Shown: positions 1 through 13,454 of the stretch, piece after piece | How positions within the stretch are numbered: position 1 is the first letter of the stretch | How the letters are laid out: each line of letters starts with the position of its first letter | Origin: Lepidurus packardi | Taxonomy: Eukaryota; Arthropoda; Branchiopoda; Notostraca; Triopsidae | Length of the DNA stretch: 64,000 nt | Assembly: GCA_023053545.1 (NCBI GenBank) | Contig: JAKZAN010000007.1 | Location: 434,001 to 498,000, forward strand | Direction of reading: 5' to 3' | Notes under the pieces: model-generated | The model's database searches: none | The model's input: the letters and a program-made list of their open reading frames with translations, nothing else | What the model was told of the DNA's origin: nothing | Made by a program: the position numbers and the translations under genes

Positions 1-977
1 ACGGCGAGGGCGATGGTCATTAATGGGAGTTTCTCACTCTCGCACTCCGAAGAAACATATTGGGCAAATTCACTTTTATAATTGCTTCTGCTTGGCGGAT
101 TTCCAAACGGGTTTTCGCATACGAGTAACATCCCTTTATTACAGAGTCGTAAAACTTCAACACATGGATCACACCTCTATCAGATATTTTGCATTTAAAC
201 GCCTTGCGGAATGCTACAAAACCGGGAAGACTTGGATTCGCTGGCATAGCTCATAAGGTTCAAAGGTTGCATGCGCGTTTGCACTTTGCTTTTTGGTTCT
301 TATCTTTCGGAGGGAAGCGGCAATGAAAATAGTACTATCCGAGATTAAGTTTCTTAACCTTGGGGTAGCAGTTTTGCAGAGCTAGACAACACACCTTTTT
401 AAATTCCAAGCGAAAGATTTTTTATTTTTTGGAAAAAAACGCTTATGCCGTGGAAAAGCCCAGCCGATGTTTATGTGGTGCCATCATTCTTGTCTTGAAC
501 TCCTTACAGCTTTTTTACTCAGGTTGGGATATTTCAACCTTTTTCCTACCTTTTCTCGATCCCTTTCGTGGCCAAGTCAAGGATGAGGGTGTGCTCATCA
601 CTGACTATAGGTTTTCCCTCCTTGTGTTTTATTATTATAGCTAACACGGACGAGGCACTGAGACCCCATAGTTTTCTCCACTCGTAAAAAAAATCTCGGA
701 AATAACCTCTCATCTTTTGGTATTTCCTTGAAATAGCCTTTTCTTTCTTTCTTTTTTTTCCAAACTACCGAAAATGAAAACCAATGTTTTAATGCTGAAA
801 CCTTTTTGTACGATTGACTATAATTTCAGAGTACACCACATTAAAAAAAAGTTTAGTTTATTGGAGGTTTCGTCGTCGTTTGGATTTAGTATCATCGCCG
901 CAAATATTTCTGTGGAGGGATATCCTTGTGAAAAAGGCGTTTTATTGTATGTACCTGTTCCTTTTTCTTCTCTGTAG
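1..977. other. No gene recognised; probably intron of the FERM gene
   Basis: No exon with FERM similarity was found here, although the exon starting at 978 is clearly internal to a FERM domain. The stretch is therefore most likely intron of that gene. A 75-codon open frame on the minus strand (20-247) resembles nothing I know and could be a mobile-element remnant. Confidence 0.4.
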
Positions 978-3900
978 GTACCAGTTCTTCTTACAAGCCA
1001 AGCAAGATGTTTTGCAAGGCAGATTGCCCGTACCTACTGACCTAACAGCGGAATTGGCAGCCTTAGCTGTACAATGTAAGTAGAGCTTAGTGAAAGGTTG
1101 GAGAACAAAAAGTTCTGAATAAAACGGTCTGTTTCCTCTAGCTGAATTGGGAGATTATGATCAAAGAAGGCATACCGTGGGATATTTGGCCGAGTTCCGT
1201 TTTGTTTCTAATCAAACGTCTGGTTTGGAAGCCAAGATCGCGGAACTGCATAAGAAAAATAGGTAAGTAGTTTGCTTCTTGTTGTTTAAATACCTATTAT
1301 CGCTGGGAATTACCTTTGTGGTATTCATTTGTATATCCGCTTGCTTTATATAGTGGTATGGTACCAGCTTTGGCGGAGATGCGCTATCTGGACAAAGTGA
1401 AATGGCTGGACTTGTACGGCGTTGATCTCCATCCAGTGCTGGTAGGTTGATTTTTGTTTTATTGCACTTGCCGCTTGGTATTCCGTACCACCCACTGGTC
1501 CTTCCGATGTGGTACCAGGCATTTTATTAATGAACTTGTTCGGGAAACTCCACCTTTCTTTTTCATAGAAATTGTTAGCTAGCAAAAGCAAAGTCTCTGA
1601 CTTTATGATAGGGAGCTGTAAAAAAGCTTCAGCAATTTGCTGGAGGAACTGGCGTGGGGGGTTGGGTAAATTTTTGGGGGGTATAGTCACACTTAAGGGT
1701 CAGCGTAACTGATGCTTGAAATTATTGGGCCGTCTGTGGCCACTTTAGCTTGACTCCTTAAGCTTTTAAGCAAAAAAGGAGCAAGAAAGCAAGCTCAACT
1801 TGTCTCCTGCAGTCTTATTAGTCAAGTTCAGCACCATGTCGCAGGTCCTGAGCCATAAAACTGTCAAGCGTACTTGGCGACACGATCACGGGTAAGCACA
1901 AGCAAGTGACATTCCATTCCCTGCTGATCCGAGAGCCTCGCTTTACTCGAGGAACTTATTAGACAATGAGCTCGGAACAATAAAATGCCTTCTTTGTAAA
2001 GCTGGCCTTGGAAGTGAGGGTTTTGTGATGCAGGAATAAGGTCCAGACAAGAGAAGGTCAAAGTTGACTTGGCAACTTGTCGAAGAGCTGTTTGTGTCCT
2101 CGGGATGGTACCATAATCGAAAGAGTGTGCCGTTATTGCTTTGAAGATTGTAAACTTCCCTATGTAGTGGTGTGATTTATAGCTTGTTGTGGACATTATA
2201 TTGGAGTCAAACCATGGATCGAACATTCACGTGCCCTTTTAGAAAGTTGGCAGCAATGTGTGTTTCGTGAGGTTAGGTTTATCTTCATGTCACGCTGCTT
2301 CGGGCTTTGGAGACGCTTTTGCTATACTTATCGGACTTTTGCATCTCGAGATGCTAAAGGAAATCGGCTCTTAACTATATTGACCTCCTTGAGGCGGGGA
2401 AAACACGTTACTTAACTCGGCGCTGGCTAGTGCCTGTAGGTAGAACAGTTTGTAACAACAACGAACAAACTGCATAAATTGCGTTGAGATGCTTTAAGCT
2501 CGAATGCCACGCCAAACTTCCAAAGTACTTTTAGTTTGACGAGCGTACTTAGTTTATGGCACTTTTGGAACAACCACGCAAGGGCGTTTTTGAAAGAACC
2601 CAACTGTTGTTTAAATGTCCAAGTTTTGGGCGAGTTTAAGTGACATCCATCACCAGGTGAAGGTCATTTTTCGACTAGCGAATGACAACGGATTCCAGGG
2701 TTCGCGAGATGGATGAACTGAAACGGAACTTGACGCTGATTAAGATGCACGGAATACATTATGTCCTATGGCTTTTAAATTCTGTAAACGAGATGAAGAG
2801 CTGAATTATTTTTCCCCCATGGGAGGCAAATTTAAACCTATTCAAAGTGTATGCGTAGAAAGGTAAACCAGTCATGTGCCCTGCGGAAATGCAACCGTAC
2901 TGTATACTTGTAGTTGGAATTTGAAGAAAAACCAGTCGATCAGTTAGTATTGCTTTTGAATGTCTAGTTTCGCTCGGTTATCCATCATACTCTCTCCCTT
3001 ACCATTAAACTTTTCTCGTATAACCATTAGTCGGATTTATCACGCCTCCTATGAACTTTATGGATTCGTCACGCTCCAGCTAATTAACCTTTAGCGGCTT
3101 TGCCGTTTTCGCTCTTACTAAAAAAATGGGGAAAAGAAAGCAAAGAAGTTTTCATAGTTTCTCTTTGAAAATCGCTATTTTATTTAACGCCCGGAAGAAA
3201 ATTAGTTTGAACTGTACCTGCGTGCTTTGTGTCAATTTGTAAGACCGTACTGATTATTTGGGCTTTGGGAATTTCGAGGGTGGTCTTTTCATCCCCCGGA
3301 AAGGGTTTTTAGCAATAATTGATGCGTAGGGCACAAGGGTTCTCGGGCCAAGCGGGTGGTAAACTTTTATACGTGGGGTTGAGATTACCTGTCAGCTTTG
3401 GAAATTTCGAGAATTTCTCGAGTTAACTTATACCTCGCAGATAATTTCACGGATCTGGGGCAAAAACACTTGTTGTACAGAATCGGTGTTCTGAAAGTAC
3501 TATTGACCTCTTGGTACTCACAATTATGTTGTACTCAAAATGCTATACAATGGGGATTTTTTTTAATGGATGTAGCAGATTTCCTTTTTCTTTACCTCGA
3601 GAAGAAACGTTAGCCGGAAAGTTGTGTGGCAGTCTCCCTTTCTTGATGGAGATGAGTGTGGACTAATTAAAGGGACGGGTACAGTTGCAAGATGAAATAA
3701 GGCAAGGGCTAAGCTAATGAGGGGCTTATCCTCGCCCTGCTACTGAATTTACTATGTTCCCTAATTCCATAAATCTGAAGGGCCGACCAACATATACATA
3801 ATTTTTACTTTCCGTGGACTTCTGGTTTGAACCGTATTGTACTCTGTAGAAGGTGCCACTTGTCTCTCCACTTATTTATTATTGTCTACTCTTGCATTGC

Positions 3901-6900
3901 GTGCCGAAAGGTTGATGAGTTTTTGCTGCATATGTTTATCACGTGATGTGTTGAGTTCTAATGTTCCTATTATGTCTCATTCCAGGGCGAAAATACGGTC
4001 GAGTATTTCTTGGGAATTACACCGAGTGGAGTCATCGTTTTGCGCAACAAAAACAAAGTTGGGAATTACTTCTGGTAAGAAAACCATAGTTTCGTTTCAT
4101 TTAAAAGTGTATTACGGACTAGTGAATGACCAGCGGAGATTCTAATTTCTACGGTGTCATCAAAATAATTGGACGGTATCTGTACCCTTCATGGAAGTAG
4201 GGAGGCGGATAACCACATCATATCAACGTCATTATGCTAATCGCAGCTGTATTACATTGGGTCTGTGTGTGGTGGTTAATAAAGTCTTCGTATCAAGTGC
4301 TCCAAAGATCCGCGGAGAGGAGGAAAAAGAAGCGGAATCAATTTAAAGCTTCAGGGTGCCGGGAAACCGAGCGATGTAAACAAAAATCAACGCTCGAGTC
4401 ACTTGCGTACTATGTTCTAAGGCATAATATCAGCAGTTAGGAAAGGGTAAAGGTAATTAAGTTGAGAGCCACTGCATTATCATGGCTATATATGGGCACT
4501 TTTAAACGTTAGACAAAAAGCAGCGTAGCTGCTAAAGGGAAGGTGAAAAGGGCACATGTTTTGTTGCTATTGTGCTCTCCTATGATTAGTGTGGTCTCAA
4601 AGGTGTTGAATTATGACGCCTATATTTTTTAGCATTTTATATACGGGGAAACAATTTTTTCTTGCGTAAGCGAGGTAGCTAATAAGAGGTTATGTTTCTC
4701 ATCTAGGCCGCGCATTACAAAAGTCTATTCGAAAGGACGATTCTTCATGTTGCGTGTCTTGGATAAAAACGTAAGTTTGTTGTTCATGGTTCTTCAGCTT
4801 TCTATCCGCATGTCGCAAAAAGAGGTTAATGACTTAACTGGTGCTCATTCTTAGAATGATGAGAATACGTACGGTTTTGAAACGCCTTCCAAAGACGCTT
4901 CTCGTGCGTTGTGCAAATGCTGCGGTGAGCACTTAGCGTTCTTCAAGCTGGTGCAATTGTCGGGGCCACCAGTAGGAAAATTCTTTTCCTGGGGTTTGAG
5001 CACCAAAACTGACACGGACAACGTAGGTCATCGTAGCCCACCCGAGTTTAAGCGAACTTCGTCTCGCCGGACGAGTAAGCGTAACGGAGATAACGACCAA
5101 GATGGTATGTATCATTACGCTAATTTTTATAACATTGTCCGTTAACCTTTTCTGTCCTTCTTAATTTGTATCTGTCTAGCAGCTGCAAAAGCAGAGGAGA
5201 GCAGCGACAGCGATAAAAAGAGCGAGTCGAAACTAGCGTCGCCGTATACCATCACAACGTAAGACTTTCTGAGATCATGTCTTGCCAGCACTAATGTGGT
5301 AATTTTTGTTATTTTTTTGCATAATAAAGGTCCAAGTCGTATCTGAGCTATTCTTCCTCACAAAACTCAATTCTGGTCCCTGAGTCTCCTAAATCTCATA
5401 TGAAGTCGCCTTGGTCGCAGAGCGTAGACTTGAGCAAGGGTTTAATTGTGGCCCATGGCAAGAATACGAGAAATCAAAGTGGAAATCAACAGCAAACACT
5501 AGAGGATTCGTTTGCTAATTCGCGGAATCGGTCTTGTAGCGTGGACTCGAGGACCTCTACAGATTCCCACTCTCACAGAAGGTAGAAAATAAATGGAAAA
5601 TGTGTATTGAAATATATTTCTTAATATTGTTCCGAATAGACATCGCCGTCGAAGTCGTCGGAATTCAGACAACGAAAGCGATGTTTCGCAAACGTCTCAT
5701 CACAGTCGTCGTCGGAGAAGACGATCACGGTCTCGGGAATCGAATGCCGATAGTGAAACAGATAAGCAAAGCAATCATTCTAGCCGATCAAGAAGACGTC
5801 ACAAGTAAGATGTTACTGCGGTCCCATCGTGAGTTAAAATCTTAATAACAGTTCAAACTGTTATTAAAATTTTAACTTAAAGGAAGTTGCTTCATTTTCG
5901 TGTATCTCTTAAAAACACTTTTTTTTTGGATTAGCTTCTTCATAGTTTAGTTAACCGTATTGTTAATTTACAGGCGCCGCGATAGTACCGGTTCTACCTA
6001 CGAATGGGTAGACTCGGAGGCTCAGTGGCGCGAAGTGCAGCAGAAACTTGGATTACCGAACCAACAGCCGCCTTCTTTTAAGGAATTTCGCCCAGTTTCT
6101 TCTTCTCAATTAATTCAAGAAGCTATGGTGAAAAAAGCCGTCGAAGCGGTACCATCCAGTGGGTCGCAAGATAAAGCCAAGTTGACAGACGAGGAAAGTG
6201 GCAACAAAGATGAAGGTTTCGTGAACGGCGGTTTGGTAGAAACCGAGTCCGAATCCTCGTCAAGCAGACATCAAAGACATAAACATAGACATAGGCATCA
6301 CCATCGCAGTAACCGCGACAAGCATCGATCTCTACCTTTGGACGTTCGACAACACGTTCAGTTTGGCTTGATTGATCCCCCCACAACCCTTTCGCCGCAG
6401 CAGCTCAAAGAGATACCCTATCAAGTGGTGAAAAAGTACGCGGTTTGCACAGATTGAATTTTTGTTGTCCAGAGTGTTGATCTATATTCTTGTGTAGGGA
6501 AGGAACCACACCTCCTTTGGATGGAGATAGTCCTCCGCCACCTTACACGCCTCCCTCCATCACTGTTAATGAAGTAACCAAAGCCTTGTCTTCCATGCAG
6601 TTGAGCTCCAAGCATGGAAGTAATAGTCACTTTAAGCATGGTTTACCACCACCGCAGTTTCGTTTGGGTCATACTAATACCGAATACAACGAGAGTGACT
6701 TCGTCGTCCCCATGCCTTCCTTAGGGATTGAAAACAGGTATGTTACTCGCTTTGATCGAGGCGACAGTTACTTTACCATAATCGGTGACTTCTCACGTAT
6801 TAATCCGCCATTAACTGTCTTACCACTTGCTAATCCACCGTCAACTGCCTTGAGCTCGACTAGTGTATGCTCAGCTTTCTACGTTTAACATCTAACTGAT

Positions 6901-8351
6901 GTATATACAACTAATACAAATAACAGTTAACATTGTAGCAACCCTCTATCGTAAAGAAAGGCAGGTTAAGCTTACAATCGTGAACGGTTGTTAATTGTGA
7001 CTCTTAGGGCTTGCGCCGGATCTGTGATCGGAAACCAACGCTATTCCATGACGTATGCCCCACATACACCCCACTATAACTCGCTCCCCAGGCCCACAGC
7101 TCACTACCCTGCGCCTCATCCGCAATGTGGGTTTTCTACGTTGAAGCCAACGACGCGGAAAACAGATCAATCTCCTCATGTGTCTGGTCTACCTAGCACT
7201 GTGCCTGGGAAGCCCATGTTTATCCATCCTACTCAGCAGCATATGATCGCTAATTACCAACCTGCAGCTCTGAATAGCCACGCACATCCATCTCTTCCAC
7301 CTTTCTCTACCGCCACCCGGAACTCTAGTTATGGACCCCCGAACTTTTCGACGACTAGCACGTAACTAAAATAGTGTTCATGTGCTGAAGAACTTTTGTT
7401 TATGAAATTTTGTTTGTGCTTCTTTAGACCGACATGGCCTACGAGTATTAATTCGGTACCGGTAGCTGTGATGAACCTTGTACCTGGTCCAGTTAATGTG
7501 AGTAGCATTCCTTCTATGATGAAATTATCGCCATTAGCTGAAGGAGCCCAAGTCAGACCATCCAACTTGGGAATATCGCACAGCGTGACTACTGCAACTC
7601 AATCTTCAGCTTCTACCAAGTTCCTGACACGCCCACAAACCCCTCAAACCCCCGCTCAACTACCCTTGAAACCTTGCATCAAACAATCCAGTTTATCTGG
7701 GCGCCCTTTTGCTTATCACGAGGACAACATACTCGACCAACATATGTTTTACCCCGTCACTCACAGCACTTCCTACTCCCATGCCACTTTACCCCGCCCA
7801 CCGAGTCAACGTAACCCTGCCTATTACACTCCTGCTTCGCAATACGGCACAATACGCAAAGAGGTGAGCATCGCTTTGCATCTCTAATTGGGTCAATTGG
7901 CTCGACAGTTTCATTCTATATTTTTTTTCTTTTATTGGCTACGCTTGATTTTATAACGCTTTATTCTATGGGGTGATGGCTTTTGTAGACGCGTGACGTG
8001 ACTGCCGTACCTTCAACAAGGTCATCGACAAGAATGCAAGGGATTAATCGTCATCAGCGAGCATCTAGTTTGGAGCTGATTTTATCTCCGATGATACAGA
8101 GCACGATATCTCAGCCTGAAAAGTAAGTTGTTAGTAGAGTAGTGGACACAGTTTGGCATGCGACTTACGGACTTTTTTGGTTTCCTTTTAAGACTTTTTT
8201 CACAATATGTTGGAAAGCACGTTCTTGAATGCTTGTTTTTTATTGGGTTAACTTCACGTGAGCTAACTACTACTTTATTGTTGTGCAGATCAATCCAACG
8301 AGTTTAGCGGAGTGCAGTGCCATTGAAGACGAGTTACGGACTTTCTTGTAA
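978..8351 (+). CDS. EPB41L4A: FERM-domain protein of the EPB41L4 (band 4.1-like 4) class, 5' end outside window
   Basis: A cytoskeletal adaptor of the band 4.1 superfamily, which typically links membrane proteins to cortical actin. Exons read by hand: 978-1075, 1142-1262, 1354-1441, 3986-4074, 4707-4770, 4855-5104, 5180-5258, 5330-5581, 5640-5804, 5974-6435, 6498-6737, 7008-7361, 7428-7863, 7989-8122, then a last exon. The first six give FERM lobes B and [20 protein letters not shown], then ELGDY, then [10 protein letters not shown], then [16 protein letters not shown], then NYFW/PRITKVY, then [15 protein letters not shown]-adjacent segment rich in Ser and Arg follows. The motif [15 protein letters not shown] (about 6390-6435) recalls EPB41L4A. 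The tail is long, Pro/Ser/Thr-rich and hydrophilic. The N-terminal FERM lobe lies upstream of the window. The last acceptor is uncertain: 8289 gives a stop at 8305, and 8318 keeps a frame ending at 8351. The superfamily is firm; assignment to 4A rather than 4B or 5 is likely. Confidence 0.8.
1442..3985 (+). other. Long intron of the FERM gene
   Basis: A 2.5 kb intron between exons encoding adjacent parts of the FERM domain, far longer than the other introns of this gene (about 60-630 bases). I see no conserved coding segment in it. Its length would suit regulatory elements or an alternative promoter, but nothing specific is visible. Confidence 0.6.
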
Positions 8352-8406
8352 TTACGTGCTTATCCCATGATGTGTGTTTTTGCCACCTTGGCCATATTGT
8401 ATGTGT

Positions 8407-8412
8407 AATAAA
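8407..8412 (+). terminator. Polyadenylation signal AATAAA of the FERM gene
   Basis: A canonical AATAAA about 55-100 bases after either candidate stop codon, followed by a T-rich stretch. It fits a short 3' UTR. Confidence 0.6.
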
Positions 8413-8752
8413 GAAGACATTTTGACATCAACCGAAGTATTTCTCAAAGAATACAACTTCTAGTTGGTGGGTCGGCGCAAGCAGCTGATACGGGTCAGAC
8501 TGAGCGATTTACTAGGTTTTGCTCCTCACAAGGGAAATATTGTCAACAAAGTGCAAACAAAAATTCTCTTGGCTCAAGTAGCACTTGGTTAAACAGTTTG
8601 TACGAGTTCAAACCGTTTGTAAGGATAGGCACGAAAAAGAGAAGAATATTACCTTTCATAGTTACGTTATTTTGTATATTTTCCAAAATTAGAATTAAGT
8701 TCCGTTGTTATTTCGATATTCGAACAGATCCATGGACTGACGTAGCGTAGAA

Positions 8753-8850
8753 TTGCGTGGGAAATGGAAAGAAGTTATAGGGAATGCGAATCCCAAACTA
8801 AGTCAAAGGATTTGTTCAGCCCATTTTTTTACATCGAAACTTATTCACGG
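8753..8850 (+). pseudogene. Possible THAP-domain relic
   Basis: An open segment reads KWKEVIGNANPK followed by RICSAHF. The pattern of Trp, a short spacer, then I-C-S-x-H-F is typical of the middle of THAP zinc-binding domains (C-x(2-4)-C-x(35-50)-C-x2-H). The N-terminal Cys pair and the C-terminal AVPTIF-type motif are not visible, so this is at best a fragment, perhaps from a P-element-like transposon. Confidence 0.25.
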
Positions 8851-9105
8851 TAATGCAGTAAAGCTACATTTCTCAGCGGTGCTAAAAGCGTTACTTAAGG
8901 CTTTAAGGCTTTTTTGTTACACTTTTAAATACAACAGAAAGAAAGAAATGCAATGCAAACTTATAGAGAATACAAGTCATGGCAATGGGCGAACCGTCAA
9001 TTTTCTATAAATCGAACAAAAAGATGGATGCTATCCTCACACTGTACACTGGCTCAGTTCGTATTTGTATTTATAGAACTTTCAAGCCCTAACAATATAA
9101 ATGTA

Positions 9106-9171
9106 TGACCGACTGGGTAAGACACAAGTTTTGTGATCGGAAGGTCGTGGGTTCGAAACCCAGGCAAGGCA
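9106..9171 (+). repeat. tRNA-like fragment, perhaps a tRNA-derived SINE head
   Basis: The segment contains an A-box-like GACTGGGTAAGAC and a good B box (GGGTTCGAAACCC, able to form a T arm). An anticodon-loop-like TTGTGAT lies between them. The acceptor stem does not pair convincingly, so I do not call a functional tRNA. Confidence 0.35.
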
Positions 9172-9364
9172 ATTTATTTCGTAAAAAAAACGAAATATTA
9201 AATGGCTCTCTTACTCTGAACCTCGTGCCGTCTCTGCAAGGTTCCTGTACCTAGATTCGAAATTGTGAAGCTTCGGCATCACGAGCTCGAAGATCGGGGA
9301 TAGGAAACAAGCAGGGGAGTTGGGAACAGGGAAAAGGGGCGAGGCTCTCAATTTTTGACGCTTT

Positions 9365-9560
9365 TTGAATAATAAATATAATGCAACACCTACGGTAAAT
9401 ACATTAGGTCTGAAATTCATATCAAAAATAGATTATATATTACCATAGGGTTCGCGCTGTTACGGATTTGGTGCAAGTTTTTCCAGCGCTAAGACTCCAC
9501 AGCCCAATAATTTTCATCCAGATGGCGGTACAAACTTGGTCCTAGACACAAGGACAATTC
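9365..9560 (+). repeat. Diverged direct repeat, copy 1
   Basis: It shares with 9960-10150, in the same order, a block like CACCTACG..TAAATACATTAG, a block like TTACGGA.TTGG.GCAAG, and a block like TTCCAG.G.TAA.ACT. Identity looks roughly two thirds by eye. It is probably an old mobile-element family or a local duplication. Confidence 0.45.
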
Positions 9561-9959
9561 CGCAGAAGAATGGCATGTGTCTAACTCTCCGAGGAGCTAA
9601 TAGGATATTGAGTTGAAGAAGTTTCTGCTCATTCGCTAACCACACAAGAGATTAAAAAAATTTTAAGCCGCTTTAATAAATACATCATAAGGACGACCAC
9701 CCTCGACATAAGGAGAAACGGACATACTTTATCCTTGTATTACTAAGGATCTATTCTATTAAACACGTTTTAAACCATCTTACCTCAATCCCATATATAA
9801 CTTCCCCACGTGGCATGCCATGTGCCATCCATACCATGCGCCAAGCCACGTACCACGTGGTTCCCTCAGCTTCATTTGCAGAACAGGCGTAGAATTAAGG
9901 GTGTCTCCTAAAAAAATAATAAAGAAAATAATAATGCGAACTGAAATCAGAACGCCATT

Positions 9960-10150
9960 AACATTAAACACCTACGTTAAAATACATTAGTTCTAAATTC
10001 TATATAAACACATGGCAGATAAACATATTATCCAGTGATTGGTGTAGTTACGGAGTTGGCACAAGCTCTTCCAGTGTTAAAACTGCACAATCGTTGAACT
10101 ATAATCTTGACCGTGGTAACAACTTCGCTGTAGAAATAACCAATTCGACG
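9960..10150 (+). repeat. Diverged direct repeat, copy 2
   Basis: Second copy of the repeat at 9365-9560, in the same orientation about 590 bases downstream. Both copies end near a GGTAACAACTT/GGTACAAACTT segment. No coding potential is evident. Confidence 0.45.
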
Positions 10151-11309
10151 GACGAACTGATACCTTCAGACAACAGACCGACGTGTTGGTAAGTTCAAAA
10201 TAGGCTTCTATTTGCTTTGCATGGAAGACAAATATATTGAGTATTTAAAACTTATAAATGTAAATTTGAAGTGTTACTACCATTACTCTGAAGCTCCAAA
10301 AGACATTAAAATAGAAACCAGGTTCGTAAGGAGATGTTGGCACAGGATTGCGTGTTCCTCTTTACCTTCAGTTCGCCACCGAAAACTAGAAGGAAAGCGA
10401 AAAAGTATCAGTACGCATGAAAGCAATACGTTAACAAAATGTTCAAAACTTACAAATAATTGTTGAGGCCCACAAACCCATCCGCAGAGTACAGCACCCC
10501 AAACGAGTATGAAAACAAAAAACGCATGAAAAGCCACTTCACTTTTGAGAAGGCTAAAACTTGTCCAGATTCGTGTTTGTAGACTTCTGGTGACCAATAA
10601 AAAACAACAACACAAGCTGAACACGTTTGAGACGTTGGGCAAGTCGACCTCACTTCTTCCTTTTTTCGCTTCGCGACATCATATGAACTTCGCAACCCCA
10701 ATTATCCTGCCCCACCTCTTGTCGCCACCTTCCACCCACTTACATCGGTCAAAGTTACAAAAAGTCCTGCAACGAAACGTCGAAAAAAATACTAAATTAA
10801 ATTGTTAACATTATTAATGAAAATTTAAATAAAAATCAAAAGAGGAAGAACATTTCCTCAAAAGTAAACTTTTAATTTTATAACCGACGACTTGAGAAAA
10901 TAAAAAGGTTATCTTACCTCAATCTCGCACCAACCCTCTCACTTCCAAAAGTTGACTCTGGCGTAAACAATCTTGAAATGAGCTAGGATAGTTGAATTAA
11001 ATCAATATTACAAACACAATAGAAAAAACGACGTTAAAAAAGAAATTGTTACACACATCTACGTATATCTTAGTGTAAATTGAACGACTTCTTCCGCATG
11101 ACAGTATAATCAACAAATTCACGTAAGGTAGCTGATTCCAACTTGAATAAATACCATTCGGAGGCACTTGTACTACTACAGCAAAAAGCAAAATTCAGAA
11201 ATTAGGTCGATGAAAGTCACTTTAGAAGAGAACGTGTCAGCAAGTCTTGTTTATAGCTCAAGAAAACGTTTGACGCTACCAAAATTAATATACACGGAAC
11301 TACCCGCCG

Positions 11310-11533
11310 TAGATTTCAAAGTTTAATGCAATCCAGCTCAAAGTTGGGCGGGAATTTGAAGGTCTGCTTGACGATTTTACCAGTAGCGGCTTCAGGCGTT
11401 GGGAAAACGAAGTTCTGCATCGTCTACGAATCTTGAAATGTAAGGATGGTAAGGATGCTTTCAATACGATTCACAAGCGGAACAGTGTATTCCATGTTAC
11501 CTACATGGAATTTTGGAACGAAGGTCAACGGTA
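11310..11533 (+). other. Orphan open segment, possible exon or relic
   Basis: After a TAG that could be a splice acceptor (11307-11309) the frame stays open for more than 70 codons. It includes EGLLDDFTSSGFRRWENEVL and VFHVTYMEFWNEGQR, with a charged, Trp-containing composition unlike random AT-rich translation. A GTACGT that could be a donor follows GGTCAACG near 11530. No partner exon was found and no family recognised. Confidence 0.25.
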
Positions 11534-13416
11534 CGTATCCATGTGAACAGACAACACATTTCCATACACATGCACACAACACGTACTTATCGTATTTTTT
11601 TTAGAGTAAAGCACATTTCAATGTATTCTTAAGTAACTACTTACCCTTGGGGGAGATACTGTATGAAGATCATCTTTATTGACTAGAATTAAAAATGTAC
11701 TCATGAAGATCAACTCTAATTAAAAGATACACTCAAAAAATTCCTAAAAAATGTAAGCCACATTACGTATATTTTATTAGCTATGGCAGAGCTGAAAATT
11801 TACGTCTGTCAACTAACTTATTTACTGTAGATTTAGGCATCTGGAACTTCTAGTGTTCAAAATCAGGTAATTTGGATCTGCTTATGTATTGCTTAAGTGT
11901 ACGGTGAATACAAATAGGGTTATTGATTATTTCTAATACGGTTTACATTTTAAAACGGAAACACCGCTCGCGTGTTTTTTATTACGTAAAAATTTTGTAT
12001 TTAATCTCTAGTAATAAGCTATTGTTGTGTATACCGTAATAACTAAAAAACTAGTAACATATTTAGCAGGACACGTAAAGTCAGAAAAAAAGGAGAGATA
12101 GAAAGTTTTTTTTATTTATAGAACCTTTTACACTAAGGTCCAACAGATGGTAACTAAAACAAGTGTCCGCGTCCTCCATTTTACCGAGGGCTTGGGTGGA
12201 GCAATTCAGGTTTTCTTTTAATATCTAACCTTTCCTTATGTATTTAGGCTGATGCTGGCCTTGCTCTCTATTTCGATAATCCAACAGCAAAATCCCGAAA
12301 GTTTCTTATACATTGCGTTTCTTACTGCACGCAGCTCCTGTAAAAGAAACAATTAGATTGGCATGACCACGCAATAAGAAAAAACTAGGCCACGCAATAA
12401 GAAAAAGAATAGTGGAAAATAATGTTGGGTGTACTGCATAGACTATAGGATTACGGTCAGTAAGAATTTCTAAGAGGAGTAATATTCATTCCCATTAGCA
12501 AGATTACTTAAATATTCCACATGTAAAGGACAATGTCAATTGACACGTGTCCTGAAATAGTTTAAGAAAAAAATCAGTAATCAAGGTTCGTCTTCGGTAC
12601 TTGTCGGTATCTACAAATTCTCAAATGGGTATTTTTTAAGACATTCTGGTTAAACTGCGTGTGCCTAATTGCCCTTGACTATCCTTTGAATACATTATTT
12701 GAAGGAGAAGTAACTGCGCTTCATTGCTTCCTGCTTACTAAGCTTACTAAACAGTTGGTTACTGAGCCTCACTTCCCTGTTTTATACTAATAGTCGGAGA
12801 ACATAGCGAAATACCTAATTCAGGTGGTGTGTCATTTATGAACATTAACACCTTCAAGATGAACATACGCACAAACTTTCACAATGATTTTCCCTAATAT
12901 ATATGCAGCTTATGTAATTTTATTTTTTGAAAATACAAATCCGCTGCTGTGATATATTTCTCTGTGGCGAAAGCGAGAGTACGTGTAAAATTACATGCTC
13001 CTTTCGTTTTCATTAGACACCACCTGCTATATTCTGAACTGACAGCCGAGAATTATGATGTACATGCATTTTATTTCTCAATATTTGCTGATCCGCTAAC
13101 GATGACTTCGGGACTCTAGGTGCTAATTTGGTTGCCTTGTCCTATTCTAAATTTTCTTGCAAGAAAAGATTGAATACGTGAAGCAACATCCTTCATAACT
13201 TTAATGATTACTGCTGATTCAGCGCAGCTTTTCTCTCATTGACGAATCAACATCGGCGTCATGCAAATTAACCTCATTCTACCTCAGCCCACGTTTCCCG
13301 ATCGCGTCTGTACCTCCTTAAGACACCATTATAATACTGTGCTATTAATGTATGGCTTTCCGCAAGCCAAAATTTCCCGTAATCGGAAAAGCTTTCGCGA
13401 GGAAACAATTAAACTT

Positions 13417-13454
13417 TAAACTTTTGCGCACAGCATAAACTTTTGCGCACAGCA
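13417..13454 (+). repeat. 19-bp perfect tandem duplication
   Basis: TAAACTTTTGCGCACAGCA occurs twice back to back (13417-13435 and 13436-13454). It is short and not coding, and probably a recent slippage event. Confidence 0.8.

Noticed and set aside
20-247. 75-codon minus-strand frame at the left edge
   Set aside because: No recognisable domain, and its upstream continuation is closed. It might be a mobile-element piece but cannot be supported.
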